A stretch of 7,244 nucleotides of DNA, from NCBI GenBank assembly GCA_021817875.1, contig JAKAFQ010000203.1:1-7244 (forward strand), written 5' to 3'. Positions 1 to 6,786 of the stretch are shown here, one piece after another; position 1 is the first letter of the stretch, and the number at the start of each line of letters is the position of its first letter. A model generated the notes under the pieces. The model worked only from the letters and a program-made list of their open reading frames with translations, did no database searches and had not been told where the DNA came from. Source of the stretch: Pseudomonadota bacterium (lineage in GTDB: Bacteria; Pseudomonadota; Gammaproteobacteria; Steroidobacterales; Steroidobacteraceae). The position numbers and the translations under genes are program-made.

Positions 1-2
1 GC

Positions 3-59
3 CGATCGGCAGCCGGTGGTTATCATCGTGACTTGACAGGGGAGAGTGAACTCGAATGA
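3..59 (+). CDS. Possible 3' end of an upstream gene (partial, uncertain)
   Basis: One frame is open from the window edge to a TGA at 57-59 and reads RSAAGGYHRDLTGESELE before the stop. That stop overlaps the ATG of the acyl-AMP ligase gene in an ATGA arrangement, the same junction type seen three more times further along, so an upstream operon gene may end here. The visible piece is too short to identify. The frame beginning at base 1 is also open, to a TGA at 34-36, and could equally be the real end. This is an inference from layout only. Confidence 0.3.
   Translation, partial: RSAAGGYHRDLTGESELE
38..44 (+). promoter_or_regulatory. Ribosome binding site of the acyl-AMP ligase gene
   Basis: AGGGGAG lies 11 bases before the ATG at 56 and is the best Shine-Dalgarno-like sequence in the leader. 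It supports 56 as the start. It is one of only three plausible ribosome binding sites in the window. Confidence 0.6.
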
Positions 60-1858
60 GAGCCGTGTCACAACCGACGCCCACCGGCGGCTGTGCGTGC
101 CGCCTCGGAGATTTTTTCACGCTGAGCGAGGCGCTCGATTACGCGGCAACCGGCCGCGCGGGCTTCAACTTCTATTCCGGCCGCGGTGAGCTGCTCGAAG
201 TGCTCCCTTATCGGGACCTCAGGGACGCGGCGATCGCCCTCGCCCGGCGCATGCGCCGCGCCGGCCTGGGCACGGGCGATCGGGTCGCGATGATCGCCGA
301 GACCCACGCCGGGTTCATGCGTGCCTTCTTTGCCTGCCAGTATGCGGCCCTGGTGGCCGTGCCCCTGCCGCCCCCGGTGGCGTTCGGGGGACGCGCCGGT
401 TATGTCGAACACATCCGCGCCATGCTGGCCGGCGCACGGGCTGCCGCCGTGCTGGCGCCCGAGCCCTTCCTGGACATGATCCGGCAAGCGGCCGAGCCGT
501 TCGATCTGAAGGCCCTCGGAACGCTCGCGCAGTTCGAGGGGCTCCCGGAAGACGGGGTCGACCTGCCTTCGATCGGACCGGACCATCTGACCTATCTGCA
601 GTTCTCCTCCGGCAGCACCCGCTCGCCCACCGGTGTGGCCGTGACCCACCGGGCGCTGATGGCCAATGCGCGCGGCATCGCGCGCGACGCGCTGCGGGTG
701 AGCGCGGCAGACCGCTGCACGTCCTGGCTGCCCTTCTATCACGACATGGGGCTGGTCGGATGCGTCCTGGCGCCTCTGGCGAGCCAGGTGTCGACCGATT
801 ATGTCGCCACCGGCGATTTCGCCCGTCGCCCGCTCATCTGGCCGACATTGATCGCGCAGAATGGCGGCACCATCACCTACAGCCCGTCGTTCGGCTACGA
901 GTTGTGCACGCTACGGGCGTTGAACGCCTCGGTGGGCCACCTGGACCTCTCGAGCTGGAGAGTGGCCGGCATCGGCGGCGACATGATCCGTCCGGCGGTG
1001 TTGGAGCGATTCGCCGACGCATTCCGCGGCTGTGGCTTTCGCAAACAGGCCTTCCTGCCGAGCTATGGCATGGCCGAGATCACCCTCGGGATCACTTTCG
1101 GGGCGCTCGATCGCGGCATCGAGGTCGACCGGATCGACCTGAGACGTCTGCAGCAGGAAGGCCGCGCGGTACCGGCCGAGGCGGGCGATGCCGGCCCGGG
1201 CGCCGACCGTGTGCGGGAATTCGTGCGCTGCGGCCGTGTCCTGCCGGACCACGCGCTCGAGATCCGCGGGGCCGACGGCGCGGTGCTCGCGGAACGCGAG
1301 GTCGGGCGCATCATGATCCGCGGCCCGAGCATGATGCAGGGGTATTTCTCGAATCCCGAGGAGACCGAGCGGGTCCTGTCGGCCGACGGCTGGCTCGACA
1401 CCGGCGATCTCGGCTACCTCTCGGCCGGGGCGCTGGTCGTCACCGGGCGCAGCAAGGACCTGATACTCGTCAACGGCCGCAACATCTGGCCGCAGGACCT
1501 CGAATGGGCCGTCGAGGACCAGGTCGAAGGCGTCCGTCATGGCGACGTGGTGGCCTTCTCGGTCGACGAAGCCGAAGTGGAGCGGGTGGTGCTGCTGGTG
1601 CAATGCCGCGATCTGGAGGTGGCGCCACGGGAGGCGCTGCGCCGCAGGGTGGCCGAGGTGGTCCTGGAGACAGCCGGACTGAACTGCGCGGTGGTGCTGA
1701 TCCCACACAACGGGCTGCCGCGCACCTCCTCCGGCAAGCTGAGCCGGGTGCGGGCCCGAGAGCAGTACCTCGCCTCGATGCGGCCGGAGACACCGCCGGC
1801 CTCGGCGCAGGAGCGCTGCGCGTCGGAGCGTGTCGCGGCGTCGCCGTCCGCGGCATAG
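56..1858 (+). CDS. Fatty acyl-AMP ligase (FAAL-type acyl activating enzyme)
   Basis: A 600-residue adenylate-forming enzyme that activates a fatty acid with ATP to acyl-AMP, probably for transfer to the carrier protein encoded at 2900-3163. The phosphate-binding loop is at residues 181-198 (SSGSTRSPTG), where Thr192 replaces the Lys common in acyl-CoA ligases, as is usual in FAALs. Other landmarks are WLPFYHDMGLVG at 224-235 (typical of FAALs), SYGMAE at 336-341, GWLDTGDLGY at 445-454 and GRSKDLILVNGRN at 464-476. The likely catalytic Lys561 lies in PRTSSGK near the C-terminus. Residues of about 352-393 (VDR...EGRAVPA...REFVRCGR) match the extra segment that sets FAALs apart from CoA ligases. 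Length is normal for a stand-alone FAAL, and there is no signal peptide or membrane segment. The reductase gene follows after 3 bases. In the Caulobacter sphingolipid locus an acyl-CoA synthetase-like gene sits beside the reductase, ACP and spt genes, so the likely job is supplying acyl chains for sphingolipid synthesis. The family call is firm; the acyl chain and its destination are inferred. Confidence 0.9.
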   Translation: MRAVSQPTPTGGCACRLGDFFTLSEALDYAATGRAGFNFYSGRGELLEVLPYRDLRDAAIALARRMRRAGLGTGDRVAMIAETHAGFMRAFFACQYAALVAVPLPPPVAFGGRAGYVEHIRAMLAGARAAAVLAPEPFLDMIRQAAEPFDLKALGTLAQFEGLPEDGVDLPSIGPDHLTYLQFSSGSTRSPTGVAVTHRALMANARGIARDALRVSAADRCTSWLPFYHDMGLVGCVLAPLASQVSTDYVATGDFARRPLIWPTLIAQNGGTITYSPSFGYELCTLRALNASVGHLDLSSWRVAGIGGDMIRPAVLERFADAFRGCGFRKQAFLPSYGMAEITLGITFGALDRGIEVDRIDLRRLQQEGRAVPAEAGDAGPGADRVREFVRCGRVLPDHALEIRGADGAVLAEREVGRIMIRGPSMMQGYFSNPEETERVLSADGWLDTGDLGYLSAGALVVTGRSKDLILVNGRNIWPQDLEWAVEDQVEGVRHGDVVAFSVDEAEVERVVLLVQCRDLEVAPREALRRRVAEVVLETAGLNCAVVLIPHNGLPRTSSGKLSRVRAREQYLASMRPETPPASAQERCASERVAASPSAA

Positions 1859-1861
1859 CCC

Positions 1862-2851
1862 ATGGCCCGCCTGGTTGCAGTCACCGGCGCAACGGGATTC
1901 CTCGGCCGATACATCGTGGAGGCGCTCGTGTGCGCCGGCTGGCGCGTGAGGATCCTGACGCGCCGCCCGCCCGATCACCCGCAGCTCGCGCACCTCGAGT
2001 TCCAGAGCGTTTCCGGGGACCTCTCGGACCGGCGCGCGTTGCGCGCGCTCGTCGAGGGCGCCCACGCGGTCATCCACGCCGCCGCATTGATCCGAGCACC
2101 GAGCGCGGCGGCCTTCCGGGTGGTGAATGTGCTCGGCACCGTCCATCTGGCGAGCGCCATCGAGGAGGTCGGCGGAGTGAGCCGCGTGGTGCTGGTGTCC
2201 TCGATGGCCGCGCGCGAGCCGCACCTGTCGGCTTATGCGCACAGCAAACACGCGGGCGAAGAGGTGCTGGCGCGCCGGCCCGGCGCGCGTTTCGAGTGGA
2301 TCATCGTGCGGCCCGGCGTGATTTACGGGCCGTGGGACCGGGAGACGCTGCGGATCTTCCGGGCCATCGGCCGCGGCATTGCGCCGCGCGTGCGCGCAAG
2401 GGATGCCCGGATCGCCCTGATCCACGCCGCCGACGCGGCGCGCGCGATCGCCGCGCTGTGTGATCCGGGTCCCGCGGGCATCCTCCTGGAACTGGCTGAC
2501 GAGCGCCCCGAGGGGTATTCCTGGGACGACATAACCGGCGCCGCGGCGAGGGCCCTCGGCGTCAGAACCGCCGCCCTGCCGCTACCCGGCGCGGTCCTGC
2601 GGGCCGCCGCAGCCGTCAATGCCGCCGCGGCATGGGCGCTCGGCCGGGCGCCGATGTTGACGCCGGGCAAGGCGCGGGAGATTCTGCACGCCGACTGGGG
2701 CTCGAGCGCCGCCCGCCAGCCGCCGCGCGCGCTGTGGCAGCCGGCCATCGGACTGGATCAGGGCTTCCGCGAGACCGCGCACTGGTACCGGGATCGGCAC
2801 TGGATCTCCTCGACCAGTCCGCTCCTGGCGGCCCGAGGTGCGCTGCATTAA
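1862..2851 (+). CDS. cerR: CerR-like NAD(P)-dependent epimerase/reductase, probable 3-ketoceramide reductase
   Basis: A 329-residue extended short-chain dehydrogenase/reductase. The N-terminal Rossmann nucleotide-binding motif is TGATGFLG at residues 8-15, followed by GDL at 52-54, HAAA at 72-75, a catalytic-type Ser113/Ser114 (LVSS) and the Tyr125-xxx-Lys129 pair (YAHSK). PGVIYGP at 151-157 is typical of the epimerase branch. Residues of about 241-262 form an Ala-rich, moderately hydrophobic helix that could touch the membrane. In Caulobacter an epimerase-like protein, CerR, reduces 3-ketoceramide to dihydroceramide after N-acylation, and its gene sits beside the acp and spt genes as here. 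The specific role is therefore inferred from context; sequence alone supports only an extended SDR. The start is 3 bases after the ligase stop with no clear ribosome binding site, which points to translational coupling. Alternative roles are another sugar-nucleotide or sterol-type SDR. Confidence 0.8.
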   Translation: MARLVAVTGATGFLGRYIVEALVCAGWRVRILTRRPPDHPQLAHLEFQSVSGDLSDRRALRALVEGAHAVIHAAALIRAPSAAAFRVVNVLGTVHLASAIEEVGGVSRVVLVSSMAAREPHLSAYAHSKHAGEEVLARRPGARFEWIIVRPGVIYGPWDRETLRIFRAIGRGIAPRVRARDARIALIHAADAARAIAALCDPGPAGILLELADERPEGYSWDDITGAAARALGVRTAALPLPGAVLRAAAAVNAAAAWALGRAPMLTPGKAREILHADWGSSAARQPPRALWQPAIGLDQGFRETAHWYRDRHWISSTSPLLAARGALH

Positions 2852-2855
2852 CCTC

Positions 2856-2877
2856 GGACGCGCATCCCGGGGCGTCC
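2856..2877 (+). other. Short inverted repeat between cerR-like and acp genes
   Basis: GGACGC at 2856-2861 pairs with GCGTCC at 2872-2877 around a 10-base loop that contains CCCGGG. It lies within the 48 bases between the reductase stop and the ACP start. No T-run follows, so it is not a standard intrinsic terminator. It could be a processing or attenuation hairpin, or chance in GC-rich DNA. Confidence 0.25.
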
Positions 2878-2894
2878 AACGGCTGCATCTGATC

Positions 2895-2900
2895 GAAGGA
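2895..2900 (+). promoter_or_regulatory. Ribosome binding site that bears on the acp start codon
   Basis: GAAGGA touches the ATG at 2900, leaving no spacer for that start, but lies 8 bases before an in-frame TTG at 2909, an ideal distance. This suggests that translation of the carrier protein may really start at the TTG, three codons later. Confidence 0.45.
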
Positions 2901-3163
2901 TGGGTAACTTGACGTACAATGGGCACAGTATCGAGGCGGAAATCGTCCAGATGCTCGCGGCCAGGGTTCCCGCCGGTGTGCCGGTGTCGGCCGAGACGCG
3001 CATCGTGACCGGCCTGGGCCTCGACTCGGTCGCCGTGCTGGATTTCATCATGGACCTCGAAGACCGGTTCGACATCTCGATTCCGCTCGACCGCATCGCC
3101 GAAGTGCAGACCGTCGCCGAGCTCAGCCGCGCCATCGAGGCCCTCGTGAGACCGGCCGGATGA
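2900..3163 (+). CDS. Acyl carrier protein dedicated to sphingolipid synthesis
   Basis: A small acidic protein of 87 residues (84 if the TTG at 2909 is the start) with the acyl carrier fold. The GLDS motif at residues 40-43 gives Ser43 as the 4'-phosphopantetheine attachment site. The following helix (VAVLDFIMDLEDRFDI, residues 44-59) has the acidic DLED stretch typical of the recognition helix used by partner enzymes. It is cytosolic and would carry the acyl chain as a thioester. It sits between the reductase and spt genes, with the acyl-AMP ligase upstream, and its stop overlaps the spt start as ATGA. This matches the Caulobacter arrangement, where an ACP gene lies beside spt. Likely role: accept the acyl group from the ligase and present it to serine palmitoyltransferase or to the ceramide synthase. 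Family call firm; partners inferred. Confidence 0.9.
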   Translation: MGNLTYNGHSIEAEIVQMLAARVPAGVPVSAETRIVTGLGLDSVAVLDFIMDLEDRFDISIPLDRIAEVQTVAELSRAIEALVRPAG

Positions 3164-4389
3164 TGTCGCTGTTGTCGAAGTTCGACGGCATCCGCGCGGG
3201 CATCGACTCGCTCGGCGCACTGGGCCGCAATCCGTTCGAGATCCGCTTCGAGAAAATCCTCTCGCCCACCGAGGCGCTGCTCGACGGGCGCCCCATGCTG
3301 CTGCTCGGCACCAACAATTACCTCGGCCTGACCTTCGATCCGGCCTGCGTCGCGGCGAGCGCCCGGGCGCTGCACGAGGCGGGAACCGGCACGACCGGCT
3401 CGCGCATCGCCAACGGCACGTACGGCGACCACGCGCTGCTCGAGCGGCGGATCGCGCAGTTCTACGGCAGGCGCTCGGCGATGATCTTCACGACCGGCTA
3501 CCAGGCGAACCTCGGCCTCATTTCCACTCTGGCCGGCCGTGACGACCATCTGCTCATCGACGCCGACAGCCATGCCTCGATCTACGACGCGAGCAGGCTC
3601 GGGGCGGCCGAGATCACCCGCTTCCGACACAACGACCCGGAGGATCTGGCGCGCCGCCTGCGCCGGCTCGAGGGCCGCCCCGGCGACCGGATCATCGTGA
3701 TCGAGGGCATCTACAGCATGCTGGGCGATACCGCCCGGTTGCGCGAGATCGCGGCGGTCAAGCGCGAAATGGGCGCCTGCCTGATCGTCGACGAGGCGCA
3801 CTCGCTCGGCATCCTCGGAATGCACGGTCGCGGCCTGTGCGAGGCGGCAGGCGTCGAAGCCGATGTGGATTTTGTCGTCGGCACGTTCAGCAAGAGCCTC
3901 GGAGCGATCGGCGGTTTCGCGAGCTCCGATCTGCCGGGCTTCGATCTGTTGCGGCTCGTCTGCCGGCCCTACATGTTCACCGCCTCACTGCCGCCGGCGG
4001 TGGTCGCCTCGGTCAGCGCCTCGCTGGAGCGGATCTCGAGCGACCCTTCGCTCGGCAGGCGGGTGCTGTCGAACGGCCGGCGGCTGTATGCCGGGCTCGC
4101 GCAGGCCGGATTCACTCTCGGTCCCGAACCGAATCCGATCGTCGCCCTGCAGATGCCCGGGCGGGAGACGGCGCTGCGGTTCTGGAACCGGCTGTTCGAG
4201 CAGGGCGTCTATGTCAATCTCGCCCTGCCGCCCGCCACGCCCGCCAGCCTGTCTCTGATCCGCACCAGCGTCAGCTCGGCCCACACCGAGGAGCAGATCG
4301 ACCGGGCGATCGGCATCATGAGCGCGATTGGACGCGAGCTCGGCGTTCTCGAGCAGCGCGCGGGCGCGACGGCGCTCCCGGTAGCATGA
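3160..4389 (+). CDS. spt: Serine palmitoyltransferase (alpha-oxoamine synthase family)
   Basis: A 409-residue PLP enzyme of fold type I that would condense L-serine with a long-chain acyl thioester to give 3-ketosphinganine, CO2 and free carrier, the committed step of sphingolipid synthesis. Visible motifs are NNYLG at 52-56, the glycine-rich GTGTTGSRIANGT at 75-87, DSHAS at 136-140 with His138 expected to stack on the cofactor, DEAHS at 211-215 with Asp211 and His214, and GTFSKSLG at 241-248 with Lys245 as the PLP Schiff-base lysine. Arg368 (IRTS) is in place to bind the substrate carboxylate. There is no membrane helix, so it should be a soluble homodimer like other bacterial Spts, not the membrane eukaryotic form. 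Related enzymes (KBL, BioF, HemA) share these motifs; SPT is preferred because of the ceramide-gene neighbours. The start is ATG 3160 or ATG 3163; 3160 overlaps the acp stop as ATGA, favouring coupling. Confidence 0.88.
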   Translation: MMSLLSKFDGIRAGIDSLGALGRNPFEIRFEKILSPTEALLDGRPMLLLGTNNYLGLTFDPACVAASARALHEAGTGTTGSRIANGTYGDHALLERRIAQFYGRRSAMIFTTGYQANLGLISTLAGRDDHLLIDADSHASIYDASRLGAAEITRFRHNDPEDLARRLRRLEGRPGDRIIVIEGIYSMLGDTARLREIAAVKREMGACLIVDEAHSLGILGMHGRGLCEAAGVEADVDFVVGTFSKSLGAIGGFASSDLPGFDLLRLVCRPYMFTASLPPAVVASVSASLERISSDPSLGRRVLSNGRRLYAGLAQAGFTLGPEPNPIVALQMPGRETALRFWNRLFEQGVYVNLALPPATPASLSLIRTSVSSAHTEEQIDRAIGIMSAIGRELGVLEQRAGATALPVA

Positions 4390-4475
4390 TGCCAGTGCTC
4401 GAACGGCTCCTGCCCTGCGCCTCAGGCCGCGTGCGGCCCGGCGAGCCTACCCGCCCGCGGCAGTTCATCCCATGA
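4386..4475 (+). CDS. Possible 29-codon bridging ORF between spt and the ceramide synthase gene
   Basis: A short open frame starts with ATGATG and begins MMPVLERLLPCASG. Its first ATG overlaps the spt stop as ATGA (4386-4389), and its TGA at 4473-4475 overlaps the ATG of the next gene, again as ATGA (4472-4475). It therefore fills the only sizeable gap inside the ceramide genes. The ceramide synthase start has no recognisable ribosome binding site, so reinitiation from this frame could deliver ribosomes to it. The peptide resembles nothing I recognise and is Arg/Pro-rich in its second half. It may be purely a coupling device or chance. The layout is seen directly; the function is inferred. Confidence 0.4.
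   Translation: MMPVLERLLPCASGRVRPGEPTRPRQFIP
4425..4438 (+). other. GC-rich palindrome in the spt-ceramide synthase gap
   Basis: GGCCGCGTGCGGCC can fold as a 5-bp stem (GGCCG/CGGCC) with a CGTG loop. No T-run follows, so it is unlikely to be an intrinsic terminator. It lies inside the 29-codon bridging frame, where it might modulate coupling or be a remnant of coding bias. Confidence 0.25.
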
Positions 4476-5602
4476 CCCTCGAAATCGTTCCCGTCACCGA
4501 CAAAGCCACTCTGCGGCGTTTCATCCGCGTGCCGTTCGCCGTTCACCACGACGACCCCGCGTGGGTCCCGCCGCTGCTCATCGAGCGCGCGCAGGCTTTT
4601 TCGGCGAAAGACAACGAATTCGTCCGCCGCTCGGAAGTACGCTTCTGGCTGGCCCGGCGCGACGGCCGCGACGTCGGACGCATCAGCGCGCAAATCGATC
4701 CGCTCGAGCAGCGCGGCGCCACGCCCATCGGCCATTTCGGCTGTCTCAGCGCCGGCGACGACCCGCAGGTGTTCGCCGCGCTGCTCGGCACCGCCGAGCG
4801 GTTCCTCAAAGAGCGCGGCATCCGCCACGCCAACGGCCCCTTCACGCTCTCGATCAACGAGGAGTCGGGACTGCTCGTCGAGGGCTTCGACACCCCGCCG
4901 GTGATGCTCATGCCCCACGACCGCCCCTACATCGCGGGCCGGCTCGAGGCGCTGGGCTACCGCAAGGAGAAGGATCTCTACGCCTATCTGCTCGACCTGC
5001 AGACGCCCCTGCCCCGCTCCGCACAGCGCATGATCGAGCGCCCGACCGCCGGCTCGCTCAGACTGCGCTGCCTCGACTTCTCCGATTACGCCAACGAGAT
5101 CCGCCGGGTGGTCGACATCTTCAATGACGCCTGGAGCGGCAATTGGGGATTCGTGCCGCTCACCGAGGCGGAGACCGACGAGATGGCCAAGCGCATGCGG
5201 GTGCTGCTCGACAAACGCCTGGTGTGGTTCGCCGAGCTCGACGGGCAGGCCGTCGCCTTCATCGTCGCCGTCCCCAACGTCAACGAGGCGGCCCGCGACC
5301 TCAACGGCCGGCTCCTGCCGTTCGGCTGGGCGAGGCTGCTGTGGCGGCTGAAGGTGAGCGGGGTCAAGTCCGCGCGCGTACCGCTCATGGGGGTGCGCCG
5401 CCGCCTCGCCGGAACGATGCTCGGCAGCGCGATCCCCCTGCAGCTGATCGGCGCGCTGCAGCCCGGCGCGCGCGAGTTCGGCTTCCGCTCGATCGAGCTG
5501 TCGTGGATCCTCGAGAACAATCTGCCCATGCGCCGCATTCTCGAGCGGCTCGGGGCCCGCGCCTACAAGACCTACCGGGTCTATGGAAAGCCGCTCGACT
5601 GA
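4472..5602 (+). CDS. GNAT-fold acyltransferase, probable bacterial ceramide synthase (bCerS)
   Basis: A 376-residue protein with the features of the large GNAT-like family that includes the Caulobacter ceramide synthase, which N-acylates 3-ketosphinganine to 3-ketoceramide. The N-terminus (VPFAVHHDDPAWVPPL, about residues 20-35) and GPFTLSINEESGLLVEGFD (122-140) are characteristic family blocks. The C-terminal block SWILENNLPMRRILERLGARAYKTYRVY (344-371) is the GNAT-type substrate-binding end. There are no obvious membrane helices, unlike eukaryotic ceramide synthases, to which it is unrelated. The start is ATG 4472, because the WVPPL block begins about 30 residues in as expected; no ribosome binding site precedes it. 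It sits directly downstream of spt, which supports the ceramide role. Sequence alone supports only a GNAT-like acyltransferase; the substrate is inferred from context. bCerS homologues also occur away from spt, so other N-acylations are possible. Confidence 0.8.
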   Translation: MTLEIVPVTDKATLRRFIRVPFAVHHDDPAWVPPLLIERAQAFSAKDNEFVRRSEVRFWLARRDGRDVGRISAQIDPLEQRGATPIGHFGCLSAGDDPQVFAALLGTAERFLKERGIRHANGPFTLSINEESGLLVEGFDTPPVMLMPHDRPYIAGRLEALGYRKEKDLYAYLLDLQTPLPRSAQRMIERPTAGSLRLRCLDFSDYANEIRRVVDIFNDAWSGNWGFVPLTEAETDEMAKRMRVLLDKRLVWFAELDGQAVAFIVAVPNVNEAARDLNGRLLPFGWARLLWRLKVSGVKSARVPLMGVRRRLAGTMLGSAIPLQLIGALQPGAREFGFRSIELSWILENNLPMRRILERLGARAYKTYRVYGKPLD

Positions 5603-5629
5603 GGGCGGCGCTTCACCGTATTCGATCAA

Positions 5630-5634
5630 ACAGG
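5630..5634 (+). promoter_or_regulatory. Ribosome binding site of the inositol-phosphate synthase gene
   Basis: ACAGG ends 9 bases before the ATG at 5644 and is the only Shine-Dalgarno-like sequence in the 41-base gap. It favours ATG 5644 over the in-frame ATG at 5656, which would be 21 bases away. Confidence 0.4.
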
Positions 5635-5643
5635 TTGACAAAC

Positions 5644-6786
5644 ATGAGCCCCAGCATGACAAACCAGGCCGGCATCCGCATCGCCATCGCGGGGCTCGGC
5701 AACTGCGCCAGCTCCCTGATCCAGGGGATTCATTACTACACGGCCGAGCGTTGCCGCCAGGGCGTGACCGGGCTGATGCACCCGCAGATCGGCGAGTACC
5801 TGCCGTGCGACATCCACGTGGTCGCGGCCTTCGACGTCGACGCCCGCAAGGTCGGCCTGGACGTCAACCGGGCGATCTTCGCGAAGCCGAACTGCACGAA
5901 GATCTTCCATCCGGACATTCCCGACAGCGGGGTGACGGTGCGCATGGGACAGGTGCTCGACGGCATTTCCGGGCACATGAGCGCCTACGCCGATGAGCGG
6001 ACCTTCGTGCGCTCGGACGCGCGCGAAGCCACCCGGGAGGAGATCGTGCGCGAACTGAAGCGCAGCGGCGCCGAGATCCTCGTCAACTACATGCCGGTCG
6101 GCTCGGAGCAGGCGGCGCGCTTCTACGCCGAATGCGCCCTGGAAAGCGGCATCGCCTTCATCAACAACATGCCGGTGTTCATCGCCAGCGACCGGGAGTT
6201 CGCCGAGCGTTTCAAGGCGCGCAACCTGCCGGTGATCGGCGATGACATCAAGTCGCAGCTCGGCGCCACGATCACTCACCGGGTGCTGACCGATCTGTTC
6301 GTCAAGCGCGGCGTCAAGCTGCTGCGCACCTATCAGCTGAACACCGGCGGCAACACCGACTTCCTCAACATGAAGAACCAGGACCGGCTGATCTCGAAGA
6401 AGACCTCCAAGACCGAGGCGGTGCAGTCGGTCACCGGCAAGCGTCTCGAGGACGAGAACATCCACGTCGGGCCGAGCGATTACGTGCCGTGGCAGAACGA
6501 CAACAAGATCTGCTTCATCCGCATGGAGGGTCAGCTGTTCGGCGACGTGCCGATGGACCTGGAGCTGCGGCTGTCCGTGGAAGATTCGCCGAACTCAGCC
6601 GGCGTCGCCATCGACATGATCCGCTGCTGCAAGCTCGCGCTGCTCGGCGGGGTCGGCGGCGTGCTCGAGGCCCCGAGCGCCTATTTCTGCAAGCACCCGC
6701 CGCGGCAGTTCACCGACGACGAGGCGTACGAGATGCTCGAGGCGTTCATACGCACGCACACCGCGAGAGTGCGCGCCGTGCTATGA
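5644..6786 (+). CDS. ino1: myo-Inositol-1-phosphate synthase (L-myo-inositol 1-phosphate forming)
   Basis: A 380-residue NAD-dependent isomerase that cyclises glucose-6-phosphate to 1L-myo-inositol 1-phosphate, also called 1D-myo-inositol 3-phosphate. The N-terminal dinucleotide-binding segment IAGLGNCASS is at residues 15-24, with VAAFDVDARKVG at 60-71. The signature GDDIKSQLGATITHR at 199-213 holds the conserved catalytic-type Lys203. QLNTGGNTDFLN (231-242), SKKTSKTEAV (251-260), VGPSDYVPW (275-283) and DSPNSAG (314-320) are family landmarks. It is of the short prokaryotic type seen in actinobacteria and some thermophiles, about 130 residues shorter than eukaryotic Ino1. Family assignment is very secure. 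Its stop overlaps the next gene's start (ATGA 6783-6786), which links it to CDP-inositol formation. Inositol synthesis is uncommon in Pseudomonadota, so a dedicated use is likely, and adjacent ceramide genes suggest a lipid headgroup. The start at 5644 is chosen from the ribosome binding site. Confidence 0.95.
   Translation: MSPSMTNQAGIRIAIAGLGNCASSLIQGIHYYTAERCRQGVTGLMHPQIGEYLPCDIHVVAAFDVDARKVGLDVNRAIFAKPNCTKIFHPDIPDSGVTVRMGQVLDGISGHMSAYADERTFVRSDAREATREEIVRELKRSGAEILVNYMPVGSEQAARFYAECALESGIAFINNMPVFIASDREFAERFKARNLPVIGDDIKSQLGATITHRVLTDLFVKRGVKLLRTYQLNTGGNTDFLNMKNQDRLISKKTSKTEAVQSVTGKRLEDENIHVGPSDYVPWQNDNKICFIRMEGQLFGDVPMDLELRLSVEDSPNSAGVAIDMIRCCKLALLGGVGGVLEAPSAYFCKHPPRQFTDDEAYEMLEAFIRTHTARVRAVL

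Noticed and set aside
1..10. Perfect 10-base palindrome GCCGATCGGC at the window edge
   Set aside because: Short, GC-rich, in possible coding sequence and without a second copy to suggest an operator; chance is the simpler explanation.
33..38. TTGACA resembling a -35 box before the ligase gene
   Set aside because: The matching -10 position would fall on the start codon and no TATAAT-like sequence is there. The true promoter is likely upstream of the window.
911..2425. Long minus-strand ORF (504 codons) opposite the ligase and reductase genes
   Set aside because: Its translation is rich in Arg, Ala, Gly, His and Asp with no recognisable domain, and it spans two genes with clear motifs on the other strand. 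It is a product of GC-rich codon bias.
760..2463. Plus-strand ORF (567 codons) overlapping ligase and reductase in another frame
   Set aside because: Arg/Gly/Pro-rich shadow frame across two real genes, with no family features.
5635..5640. TTGACA resembling a -35 promoter box before the inositol synthase gene
   Set aside because: No plausible -10 box lies about 17 bases downstream, and any transcript would start inside the gene. Probably chance.
5143..5643. Apparent N-terminal extension of the inositol synthase by 167 codons
   Set aside because: The extra residues are Arg/Ala-rich shadow sequence over the ceramide synthase gene. Family similarity begins just after Met 5644, which has a suitable ribosome binding site.
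4316..5662. Minus-strand ORF (448 codons) opposite the ceramide synthase gene
   Set aside because: Low-complexity shadow translation with no motif; the + strand carries a well-conserved GNAT-type protein over the same bases.
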